Below, one piece after another: positions 13,793 to 23,562 of a stretch of DNA of 64,000 bases. A program made the position numbers and the translations under genes. Below the pieces are notes generated by a model. The model searched no databases. It was given only the letters and a program-made list of their open reading frames with translations, and was not told the origin of the DNA. Each line of letters opens with the position of its first letter. The first letter of the stretch is position 1. Origin of the DNA: Chamaea fasciata (taxonomy: Eukaryota > Chordata > Aves > Passeriformes > Sylviidae); the NCBI GenBank assembly GCA_029207755.1, contig JARCOQ010000002.1:87136087-87200086 (forward strand), read 5' to 3'.

Positions 13793-13842
13793 GTTTGTTT
13801 GTTTGTTTTGTTTTGTTTTGTTTTGTTTTGTTCTGTTTTGTT
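13793..13842. repeat. (GTTT)n/(GTTTT)n microsatellite
   Basis: Three GTTT units pass into five or more GTTTT units and then decay (ttctgttttgttc). The pattern is typical of a degraded poly(A)/poly(T) tail or replication slippage. A 68-codon frame starting in it is low-complexity and not a gene. Confidence 0.9.
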
Positions 13843-16439
13843 CTTTCCAGTCTATGCTTCTCAAGTGCCTATGGCTTCTCTGGGTGTATATGGTTGCATC
13901 AAATGGAGATTAGAAACGCCTTTTACATTAGATAAACACTATTCGTGCTCTGCAGCCTCTAAATGCCATCAAATGTGTGTTCATGACAATTGTAAAAACT
14001 GGTAAATGCTATTGTTCTCAGATATAGGGATGATACTTCTCTCTATTGGGTTCTAGAAATCCTGACACACTTCTGGCATTAGAAGGAAGTTTTTTCTGTA
14101 TACTCACTTCATATTCAATCAGCATATTTATTAGTGCCTAATGCCTCACCTTTTACTGAAATAGGTAGCAGTGACACAATGTTGCCTTTGTGGCTCCCTT
14201 CGCCTTTAGTGTATAGATTACAAGATGCATTCTGCTTTATTTTGTTTCCCTTAGATATGTTCCTCTCTACTGTGTTGCACTAACTCACAGGCAGCTTGAA
14301 AGCATACTGTCTTACACAAAACACTCTCAACCAAATACCAGAATAAAATGTGAGTTACCCAGGAACAAAAAATGGTGAAATGACACCAGAAACACTCAGT
14401 AAGCTGTCTTTGATACCACTTCCCATTCCACAGATGTCCTCTGCTTCCATTGCACTCTTCTCTATTGCAGTTCTTGCCTATATTCCCAGATATATATATC
14501 CCCTATTCTTTGCCTTGCACAAACACTAGATTGAATTGCTGTCCTCCTGTGTTAAACAGAAGAACAATGCTGCTTTTCTTTGATGATGACTTGTTAGTAT
14601 GGACATGTGCTTGCCTTTCCCTTTTACCTAATCCATTAGTAGTACCTCCCAAAGATAATTTTCCCTCCAGCTGCAGTGGGGTCCTTGGGAATCAGCTTGC
14701 ACTAGGAGCACCACTGAACCAAAGCTGCAGGGGAATGAAATACAAGCACAAACAAAAACGCACACACATCCAAACAAAACTGAAAGCCCAAATATATCAA
14801 TGTAATTGATGTCTCTTGTTTCCAAGGCCTTAGAGATCTGGTCATGTGGAGTTTATTTGAATATGTTTGGTCATGTTAAGTGACATTTTTGCACCAGAAG
14901 GTTTTATTTAAATTAATCCAAATGTCAAAGAATAAGGTCTTTTCTTTAGCCTGACATCAGCAACTAACAATACTACAGAAAGCAATTGGAAGAACATCAA
15001 TAACTTAACTTCAGACTTTTTAAACTGATTGCCATACATTAAAAAAATTGCTGTCTAATGAAGTCCCAACTAAATACAGTCAGAGTATTTGAATATACTT
15101 AATAAATGTGGTTACTTGGATTCTATAATGAATAGTGTTGCTCATGTTCTCCTGGATCAGTTCACATCCCAAACCAAAAGTACAGTGGAATGAAAATGGC
15201 AGGATGCAGCCCTGGGACTTTAACATACCATATAGTTTGGAGGGGAAAAAAAATTAAAATCCTCTGTCTTTTGAAGAATGTAGTCTTGTTTGATAGCTCA
15301 GCTGAGTAGTGGATTGCCCGTGCCAAAAGGCTGGCACAGTATCTAATAACTAATGTTGATGGGAAAAGCTTCAAAAAGTGTTTAGTGTAATGGAAATTGT
15401 AACCTGTAACTTGTTGCTTGTCAAAACAAGCCTTTTTACTCCAGCAGACAATACTTTTGATGTGATAGTTGATATTTATATGAAATTGTGTATTCTTAAA
15501 CCACTGGTCATTCTATCCTGTCTTCTGCTGATGGTTCTGAGTGAAAATGGAACACAGAAAAGTAAATGAAAAACCTAAGAAAATTAGCGATCCTTTGTGA
15601 TTTTGAAGGAAGAGTAAATGATTAAGAACAGGATTGGTGAGCATGTTGTATGCAAAATGAGAGGATCCAGAAATAAACGTTGTTTGAGGTCAATTTCAAC
15701 CTCAAAACATACAATTTTTTTTTTCAAAGAGATCCCAGAGCCATTCAAGAGCTGCAATGAGAACACGATTCAACAGTCTGCAGGAAGCAAATGGGTTCAG
15801 GTAGACAGAAAAATGCAAAAGGCATCTAAAAGCTCAACTTTTGCTATCCTACAAAGCAAATGATTGTTTATTCTTTAAGAAATTCAGCACATGCAGATGT
15901 CCTTTTTTCCCGTTTTTTTTTTTTTTAAACAACATCCACATTAGAAAGATAATTCAAGAGAATTTCAGATTCATGAGTTTACAGAAATGCCCAAGGAGTG
16001 TGCTGTAACATCTTTAAAACTGTCCAATTCAGAAAACAATTGAGAAGTGTTATTTGCATGTTTTTACAAGTGAAAGGGATGAGTCTTAAAATGGAGTCTG
16101 ATTTAGAACCTCAGAACAAATAGGAAAAATTACTTCAGAATTAAAACTCGGAAAAATTCAGCTGTTCTAAGAAAATGTAATGTGGAGATTCTTGATACAT
16201 TCTGGATAATACTTAGGTACTGAGAACAAAGAAATATATGTCCTATGCAGAAAAGTTTGCTAATTTTAAGAAAGAGAGCCTTACATTTCTTTACAAAGAA
16301 AGATTCAGACTAGTCAGAAGAGCACTAAGCCACCTAAACCCACCATCTAAAGGGCCATCTAAGAAGTAATTTCCACCGATGTTTTCTGTTGAAAAGAAAG
16401 AAATAAACACTTGCAGGACAACATAAAGCTGACCAAATA
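13843..16439. other. unique DNA, no gene recognised
   Basis: The longest plus frame in the first part of the window lies here (14450-14809, 119 codons). It has no recognisable domain, its cysteines and prolines are unpatterned, and an opposite-strand frame overlaps it, so I do not call it a gene. A T14 run lies near 15914. Confidence 0.5.
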
Positions 16440-16467
16440 CATAAATCAATTGCAAAATTGATTTATG
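16440..16467. repeat. perfect hairpin, 12-bp arms, 4-nt loop
   Basis: The arms at 16440-16451 (cataaatcaatt) and 16456-16467 (aattgatttatg) are exact reverse complements around the loop gcaa. The structure is AT-rich and followed by no T-run, so a terminator role makes no sense in a vertebrate. It is too short for a typical microRNA precursor. Confidence 0.85.
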
Positions 16468-16741
16468 ATTGAGATTAGCTGTGCTGGATCAGAGTCCCCA
16501 TTAGGGGCAGACCAACAGAACAGTCTAACTCACATGCAGCTTTATATATTCTACATTTTTTCAGATGAACAGCCTCCCAGGAATTTCAGAAGCCTAAAAT
16601 TTTTATTGCCTCCATCATAATGCATGAATCTGGTGATTCTTCATGAAAATCTACCATTACTTTGATTAACTGACATTTACTGGATGGTAAGAACGTGCAA
16701 ATAAAATTTCACCACAACTGAGTTTCTACACGATGCAATTT

Positions 16742-16774
16742 TTTTTATTCCAAACCAGTTGTTTGGAATAAAAA
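16742..16774. repeat. perfect hairpin, 14-bp arms, 5-nt loop
   Basis: The arms at 16742-16755 (tttttattccaaac) and 16761-16774 (gtttggaataaaaa) pair completely around the loop cagtt. The core TTCCAAAC/GTTTGGAA is mixed sequence rather than simple repeat. Pairing does not extend beyond the arms, so it falls short of a microRNA-type precursor. Confidence 0.87.
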
Positions 16775-18735
16775 CACATTCCTGTGGCAGTGACCTAACA
16801 CACGACAAAGCAAATGAGTGCTAGGGACAAGAAGTACCAAAGCACCAAGAAGAAAATATCCATCTTAAGAATGAAAGTGCTGAGCTACTACTGAGCAGGA
16901 AAGACTGTCAATGCATCTGCAGAACGAAATGGAGATATTGTTCCAGATACTCTTATAAAAGCTGTAGGATGGTATTTGAATGGAAAATATATATTATTTC
17001 CCAGATTTACTCATGGTGAAGCACTGCAGCATAGTCTGGCAACACAGCTGTAATTTTTGTACACTTCATTTCAGAAGGAAAAGAGAGAGTGGTGAAAAGG
17101 AATTTGGCAATACAGCTTTAAATATTGTATAATTCTTGTAGTCAGCTATCTCTGTTGGCAGCCAAACAGAAGTGCCTAGAGTCAGAAACCTCAGCAAAGG
17201 GCATTTACAAATATTTATAAAATGCAGTTACTTGGGATACAACTCCTCTCTTGTGCTGTCCCCACAGACTTCAGATTACAAGGGCAAGGGAAGGGAAGTA
17301 CCCCATGTCCCAGACTGTGACCCATATCTCCTTTCTTCTTCTTGGGAAAATAATTAGGTCCCTCTTCTCTAAACTTCCAGACCACTCTTTTGGACTGGGC
17401 AGCTTTGCACTATGATTTTTTATTCCTCTGAAATGACTGGACTTCTTTCTCTCTATACTCGATCCTCAACAGACCTAGCTACTTTGATGATATTATGGGT
17501 TGACAGCCAGAACTGAAAATAAGAAGGAAGCCTACTGACAAACTGGCTAGGTTTTGTTTTTTAGCTTTTTTTCCTTAAAAAAAAGTGTCATCAGTGGTTT
17601 TGATGCCAAAATTCTTGTGCAATGAACACAACTGGCATGAACACTTGGATGCCTCCCAAATGCAGATGGAAATGTCAGAGAAATGATGAAGGTAATATTG
17701 TCATGAAATGAATTATTCCATAACCAATATCTGCCCCAGAAGAGGGAAAAAAAGTCTCTCTTAGTTATACGACATAGGTAGATCATGACCCTGACAAATA
17801 CTCAAAGTCAGCTGGCGTAAAGAGGTTTCAAAACAACAAGAAGTAAGCAAGCAAGATGAGAAATGATAAAAGCATCCAGTAAAATGTATGGATAGAGCAG
17901 GGAATTAACTTGTAAGCCAGGTGTCACAAACATCAGAATACTCGTAAAGCACAGGAAAAGGAGTCAAGGACGATTGTTCTATTCATGTCTGTGCTGGAGA
18001 TTTGTGTGACTTCTGGCCCAAACAAGTCCATCTCAGCCTGGAAGAAGATAGTAAATGACAAGAAAACACAGAAATAATCCTGCTTTGAAAAATAACCATT
18101 AAATGGTTTTCTGTAAGGATGAATTCATAATGCTATGTTTACCTGGTAAATCAGTTATTTATTTGGCCTTAACTCTATCAAACAGAACAAATAGATTCCT
18201 TATTGGCACTGTACCTGACTGGTGAAGATGGTACCATAAAATTATGGTAAACATGAAAAATAAACTTACAGACTTACCTGAATCTGGAGATCATAGTCAT
18301 AGAATTATATGCTGGATGTAACAGAAGTTGCTCGGTATGGAATTATGAACCTTGGCATAAGCAGTAGAAATTGGGAAGTGGACAAATTTTAGAACTTCTG
18401 TCTGAACTTGAGGACAGAGCAGAAGAATAAGACTGAATTATATGGAATGATTTTCATTTTTTGTTTCAACAAAATAGGAAATCATTATGAAAATTTGATG
18501 AAAAATATGTTCGGTGCCTGATTAAGAAAATTGTAGAAAATTACAGCATGCAAATCAAAAACATGCTCCTATAAATCCCATAACTGTAATGTGAAATCAG
18601 TTTTTCTGTCCCTGTAGCCAGCTAAGAAGAAGTGCCAGTGAGCACTACAGTCTCATGCCTGAATGTCATAGTGCCTAATTTTTGATTTTAATTTCTTCAA
18701 GAACTTGAATGGCATCAATGTAAAGCCAGGGCAGG
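16775..18735. other. unique AT-rich DNA, no gene seen
   Basis: Only short, unrecognised frames are present. No repeat family is evident. Confidence 0.5.
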
Positions 18736-18786
18736 GAAAAAAAAACTATTAAAAAAAAAAAAAAAAAAAAAAAAGAAAAAAAAAGA
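18736..18786. repeat. A-rich run (A24 plus A9)
   Basis: An uninterrupted A24 at 18751-18774 is followed by a single G and A9. It could be the tail of an old retroposed sequence on the plus strand, but the preceding DNA (gccagggcaggg) matches no element that I recognise, so slippage alone is equally likely. Confidence 0.9.
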
Positions 18787-19960
18787 GATTCAAAGCAATT
18801 AGGTGCAGAGAAAAATAATAGCGACTTTTATCTTTCATTAGGAGATATAGAAACAGAAAAATAAGTGAGCATTTGAATGGTCTGAATGACAAATGTATGT
18901 GGGAGAAGCTGGTACCAAACAAATAAGGTTTCTTGTATTTTTAGGGCATGTGGGCTATCAGGTAAAAAATAGACAGGACTAAAAATAGACTGATGCATGT
19001 ATATAGCTCAACTTAGAAGTACAGGCAATGGCACACAGTGTAGATAGCTGGATGGATGCAAGGTGTATGTAAAGGTGGATGAGGTGTAACTCAGCTTCAG
19101 AAAAGCTCTCTATTGCATGTAACAAAGCAGATACTCTAGCTCATGTCACCTACAGGTAGACAAAAAATTTAGGTGTTTAATCTGCGAAGAAAATTCCAGC
19201 CTTTCTGTAGAATGATGCTCTTTCACTCCAACCAGAGTTGTCAGGAGAGTTTTGTAATAACTGTGTTAAAAACATGTTTCTCTGAACAGCTTTTTACGGC
19301 ATGATAAATTTGTTATGGGCAAAATTTAAACAGTGACTGAATGGCTCAGAAAACAGTTAATAAGAACCAGCTCCTGTTTTTTACCTCCAGCAGAAGGCTT
19401 TGGAAAAAAATGAGAGTTCTATGTTGTTTTCTACCTTCTTTTTGAGGGTGAAGAGGGACCAGCCAAGATAACAGTGATATTCATTTGTATTTGTAACAGT
19501 TTTAATCAGTTAGCAGTGTGCCAGTTTGGCAGTCTTTAGCCAGCACACCCTGTGCTATAACTTCAGACATTAGCCCTGGAAAAACATCCTCTGTGTTTGG
19601 CAGTACCATGGGTGTATTGGAATGCCAAAAGTCATGTGGATGAATGATGTAAGGACAGGACATGCATAAATAAATCAGTGGATAAATAAGCTGTAGCTGG
19701 GTTCTGCTCTGCAGGCCACTTTCGGCAGCAAACAGAGCACTTCCTCACCTTCTCCAAGAGGTAGATAGCGTACTCCTGACTATGTTTAAGAGTGCTATCA
19801 TATTACAAGTTCTGTAGGAATACAAAGTGATTTTTAAGGGGCTTTTAAAAATGTTTCTCTTAAATCATTTTGTTGCTGTTCGTTGTTTTTTCTCTTATCA
19901 CACGTCCAAAGGTAAACAGGAATATTTGCTTAAATATAAAAACATTAGTAAGGACTTGCT
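18787..19960. other. unique AT-rich DNA, no gene seen
   Basis: No gene or repeat family is recognised. The composition becomes less AT-rich towards the right edge. Confidence 0.5.
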
Positions 19961-20873
19961 GCAAGTGCAGACCAGGTTATGCTACCACAGCTCCATGCAT
20001 CCTGGTCCATCCAGCAGGGAGCCTGAGCAGGTATTCCCAATGGGCAGCCCACACCATAATTCAGTGCACATGTACACATAGCCAGGCACAGAGAGCAGCA
20101 CAGACAGGGCACAATGCTCACACATAAGCAATGCCAGTAGCTGACCCATTGATATTTTGATGTCCTTTAGTTACCTCATGAGCAGGCATGCAAAACAGCA
20201 TCTCTGGTACTTAGTCCAGGCTGTAGACCTACCTGTAGCCAATGCCAGATTCCAAAGTCCTTTCAGCTCTGGACATTCCGGATCATGCAGACACTCTGAT
20301 TTCCCCAGTCTCTGTCCCAGACTCATGGGCACTCCAGTACTTGTCTCCTAATCCTCTTATACTACTCAGCATCTAGGCCAGCTTGATGTTTACTAGTGAT
20401 TTCTCACTGACACATCCACTCTGCTCACACATACACACAGCCTCCAACACACCCCTCGTTGTTTTCTCCAGCTGCTGGCACACAACTCCCTCTGACTTGT
20501 GGTTTCATACCAATTACTGATGCTCAGACAGACATACACCCTCACACCTACACAGAACAGAGATCCTTCACCCAGGAAAATAATCAGAAGTGGACTTCAA
20601 TGAGAAAACAGGAGAAACTCTGCTGATCAGGCACAGGGTGTTACCAGACATATTTACTGAACCATCCCCAGTTTACAGGAGGCCAGCCTCTTTTAACCCC
20701 TTTTTACCTCTATTGACCCTCGTTTCCCATTCCCTTATTCTTTCCTTTCCCTGCCTTTGGTTCCTGACCTAAATTTCCTATCATAAGTCAGGTACAGTCC
20801 CCAAATGCTCTCCACTGGCACCCCACAAGGAGCCCTGTGCTCAGTGACAGTCCCCTCCCAGTCCATGAGGTTC
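19961..20873. other. GC-richer, C/A-rich block next to LTR; possible old ERV sequence
   Basis: This stretch differs in base composition from the surrounding AT-rich DNA. The plus strand is rich in C and CA (cacacagcctccaacacacc, ctctcccactccc-like runs), as many avian LTR and ERV internal sequences are. It ends exactly where a recognisable LTR starts. Several short plus frames (60-85 codons) show no gag, pol or env features. I cannot identify a family. It may be another decayed LTR, ERV internal sequence, or simply unique DNA. Confidence 0.3.
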
Positions 20874-21143
20874 TGTGCTCGTTTTGGCTAAGGTAGAAAT
20901 AATTTTCTTCCCAGTGTCTGGTACGGGGCTGTGTTTGGGGTTTGTGCTGAACAAAGGGCTGATAATATAGAGATGTTTTTTGTTATTGCCAATCAACACT
21001 TACACAGGGCCAAGGCCTTTTCTGCTTTTTGTACTGCCATGCTGGGAAGGAAGTTGGGAGTACCTGGGAGTTTGGGAGGAGCCATATCCAGGACAGCTGG
21101 TTCAAACTGACCAAAGGGATATTCCATACTACATCATGCTCAA

Positions 21144-21151
21144 TATATAAA
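21144..21151 (+). promoter_or_regulatory. LTR TATA box
   Basis: Tatataaa lies within the LTR about 270 bp after its start, where the U3 promoter of this LTR type is expected. Transcription would begin roughly 25-30 bp downstream. Whether it is active in the host is unknown. Confidence 0.6.
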
Positions 21152-21327
21152 GTGGGGGAAAGAAGGAGGAAGGGGGGGACATTTGCAGTGGTGGCATTTG
21201 CATTCTCAAGGAACCTTTACATGTGATGGGGCCCTGCTATCCTGAAGATGGCTGAACACCTGCCTGCCATGGGAAGCAGAGAATTTCTTGTTTAGCTTTG
21301 CATCTGCACATAGCTTTTGCTTTTCCT

Positions 21328-21333
21328 ATTAAG
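21328..21333 (+). promoter_or_regulatory. degenerate LTR poly(A) signal
   Basis: Attaag sits at the position where this LTR type usually carries ATTAAA, just before 'ctgtctttatctc'. The last base is changed, which would weaken 3' processing. Confidence 0.4.
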
Positions 21334-21432
21334 CTGTCTTTATCTCAACTCATGAGTTTTCCAGCTTTTATCCCTCTGATCCTCTCCATGGTGGGGGAGT
21401 GAGGGAGAAGCTGTGTGGGGTTAACACCTGGG

Positions 21433-23167
21433 GAGACAGTGTCCCTTAGCTCACCATGGCGGGTCTCGACCTGCCTGTGTTTCTGATCAGCCCTGTGATG
21501 GATCAGGGCAGGGAATTATGTTTCTTCTTTTTGCCAGGGTGCTTGGGGTTCCTGGGACCCTGTATCTCATAGGACTCTCTGTCTGTTGAAATGAGCCTCT
21601 AATCACCTAACCTAACACTAGTAATCTTCATCTTTTTGTTTGTCTGGCTTTGTTAAATAATGCTGGCTGCAGCATTCTCGCTGCAGACTGGTTTCCAGTG
21701 GCTGCTGTTCCTAACTCTATAGTGCAGCCCTGATTTCACTGAAATGTATAGAACTTTGGCCACTGAATTGAGTGAACACTCAATTATTTTGAATAAGTGT
21801 GTGCCAGTTTGCTCCCAGAGTACCCACTGGCCCTCACCTCCTCTGAGAAAGCAGATGTGCAGAATTAAAGGAGAAAAATCCCTCCCACAGAAAACTCCTT
21901 TCCCTGCATTTTTTAAATTAGGAGGAAAACCTGCCATTCCATCTTCACAGTTTCTCAACTAGACACACTATTTTTATTAGTAATCTCCACCATTCCACCC
22001 CTTTTCTTAATCTTCTACAAGCCTCACCTTTTCAATTACCTATGCATTTCAGGATAAGGAAAAATGTTATTATGAGCTTTTGCATGTGGCTGTATATCAC
22101 TTAGCATTCCAATAGCTCTTCATGCCCCTGTAGTATCCAAACAATTAGAAAAAGCTGGCATGCAGAAATTCCAGAAAAGTTTTTAGCTGCTGAAATTAGC
22201 AAAATTACTGATTGACTTTATTATAAATAAACAGATGAGAGTCATAGTGGCAGGCAATTTCTCAGTCCTTTATTGCTATTTAGACTATGTCCCTTCACAC
22301 TGAAAAGATACCAGAAAGAAATCCGCGGTACATTTTATTAGTAGGTCTCTTTTACTCTCCAGGAAATCTATCAAGAGAGTAGGTCTACTGAAAAAGTCTA
22401 TCCAAATATTTTAATAGGATCCCACTCAGCATTTTCCTAAAATGAAGATGGATTTTGGCTGAGCCCAAATTAGGATCAGGAAGTTCCTCCATGAGCGTGA
22501 GCAAGAGTGCTGATAGAAGCTATGACTGGCTGAGACTGGAGGTTCACAATTGTGCAGAGATTTCTGGCTCTTCTCCAGCTTCGAGGACTGAGCCTGCCAA
22601 CTTGGCAGGCTGGAGAACTCACTATGGCAATTTTTCAAATGGGAGAAATGGTCCAAGGAGGAGCTGTAATTCCATATAAACTGTCCAGAACTGATGACAG
22701 GGGCCTCTGCTTCCAACAATCTGGCCAAGAACTGAGCGAATCACTGTGTCCAACTGAAGATGGACAGTGTATTTATGGAATTCCTGTGGGCATTCACTGT
22801 GCAAGTACAGCCAAATTGTTAATGTAACTGTGGCTTGCAGTTGGAGAGTGTGATGTCTGGGATTTTCTGCAAGTCAGAGCCCAGAAGTTCCTTTGAATTC
22901 TCATAAGTGTGAGGTCATTGAACTATGTTTTCAAAAGTAGCAGTTTTGAGCTGCTTCATATTGGTTCACCTTAAATGGTGATTTAATTTCCAGAAATTTT
23001 TGCTGCAATTTATGACACTATCTCTTACCTTGAAATCATTAATAAGTTTTTTGAAAGCCTGGGGAACATCCTTCCTCAGCTTTGTTAAACTTCCTCAACT
23101 TAGTTTAAATATGAAAAATAAGAGAGCTTTATTCTACCTAAAGCCATAGGAGGAGTAGTTGAGGTCA
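21433..23167. other. LTR-flanking and unique DNA, no gene seen
   Basis: The first 200 bp stay GC-richer (for example 'caccatggcgggtctcgacc' at 21452) and could be the beginning of decayed ERV interior, but no protein similarity is visible. Between 22440 and 22860 frames of 60-100 codons occur on both strands over the same DNA; none has a recognisable domain. Confidence 0.4.
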
Positions 23168-23562
23168 CTTGGTCTGTTCAGCCTGAAGAAGACTGAGGGG
23201 AGACCTCACTGCAGTTACAACTTCCTTGTGAGGGGAAGTAGAAGGACAGGCACTGATCACTTCTCTGTGGTGACCAGTGACAGGACCTGAAGGAATGGCC
23301 TGAAGCCATGTCAGTAAATGTCTATGTGGGATATCAGAAAAAGGTTCTTCACCAGAGGGTGGTCAGGCACTGGAACAGGGTCCCCAGGGAAATGGTCACA
23401 GCACCAAGCCTGACAGTGTTCAAGAAGCATTTGAACAATGGTTCCAGACACACGATGTCACTCTGGGGGATGTCCTATTCAGGGCTATTATGATTTAGAC
23501 TCAATGATCTTTGTGAGTCCCTTCCAACTCAGAATATTCTGTGATTCTGTAATTCTGTAACT
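23168..23562 (+). mobile_element. CR1 LINE fragment, sense strand
   Basis: This is the only long CR1 copy on the plus strand. It begins in 'ttcagcctgaagaagactga', passes 'tgaccagtgacaggacct', 'ttcaccagagggtggtcagg' and 'cactggaacagggtcccc', and closes with the CR1 3' terminus as three imperfect octamers (attctgtg attctgta attctgta). About 395 bp remain. Those terminal octamers are the recognition sequence used by the CR1 reverse transcriptase and mark an intact 3' end. Coding frames upstream are broken by indels. Confidence 0.94.
23308..23493 (+). pseudogene. CR1 ORF2 C-terminal remnant
   Basis: This is a 61-codon open piece within the plus-strand CR1. It carries the characteristic VVRHWNRVPREMV block followed by APSLTVFKKHL, close to the C-terminus of CR1 ORF2. 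The initiating methionine is accidental. No catalytic residues are included. It is a broken piece of a mobile element and not a host gene. Confidence 0.8.

Larger units (their letters stand above)
20874..21432 (+). mobile_element. avian endogenous retrovirus LTR (apparently solo)
   Basis: It starts with TG (tgtgctcgttttggcta) and follows the order of a widespread bird ERV LTR: an early 'ggggctgtgtttggggtttg' segment, 'caaggccttttctgctt', 'ctgaccaaagggatattcc', a TATA box in 'tatataaag', a purine-rich 'gaaggaggaaggggggg' patch, 'gatggctgaacacctgcctg', and the late 'aagctgtctttatctcaac' region where the transcript would be processed. It is about 560 bp long, full or nearly full length. The 3' edge is blurred near 'gggttaacacc'. 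No gag, pol or env coding sequence follows, so it is most simply a solo LTR. I see no clear target-site duplication. Class assignment (ERVL-like versus other) needs a repeat library. Confidence 0.85.

Noticed and set aside
16476..16560. Possible copy of the 'ggtcagaccaaaggtcc' repeat ('gtgctggatcagagtcccca')
   Set aside because: The resemblance is limited to about 15 bp and does not continue convincingly.
16440..16774. MicroRNA precursor or MITE made of the two hairpins
   Set aside because: Arms of 12-14 bp are too short for a microRNA precursor, and I see no shared terminal inverted repeats or target duplication that would make them one element.
18290..18330. Possible CR1 terminus ('agtcatagaattatatgctgg')
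   Set aside because: Only about 15 bp resemble the CR1 3' end and no CR1 body follows.
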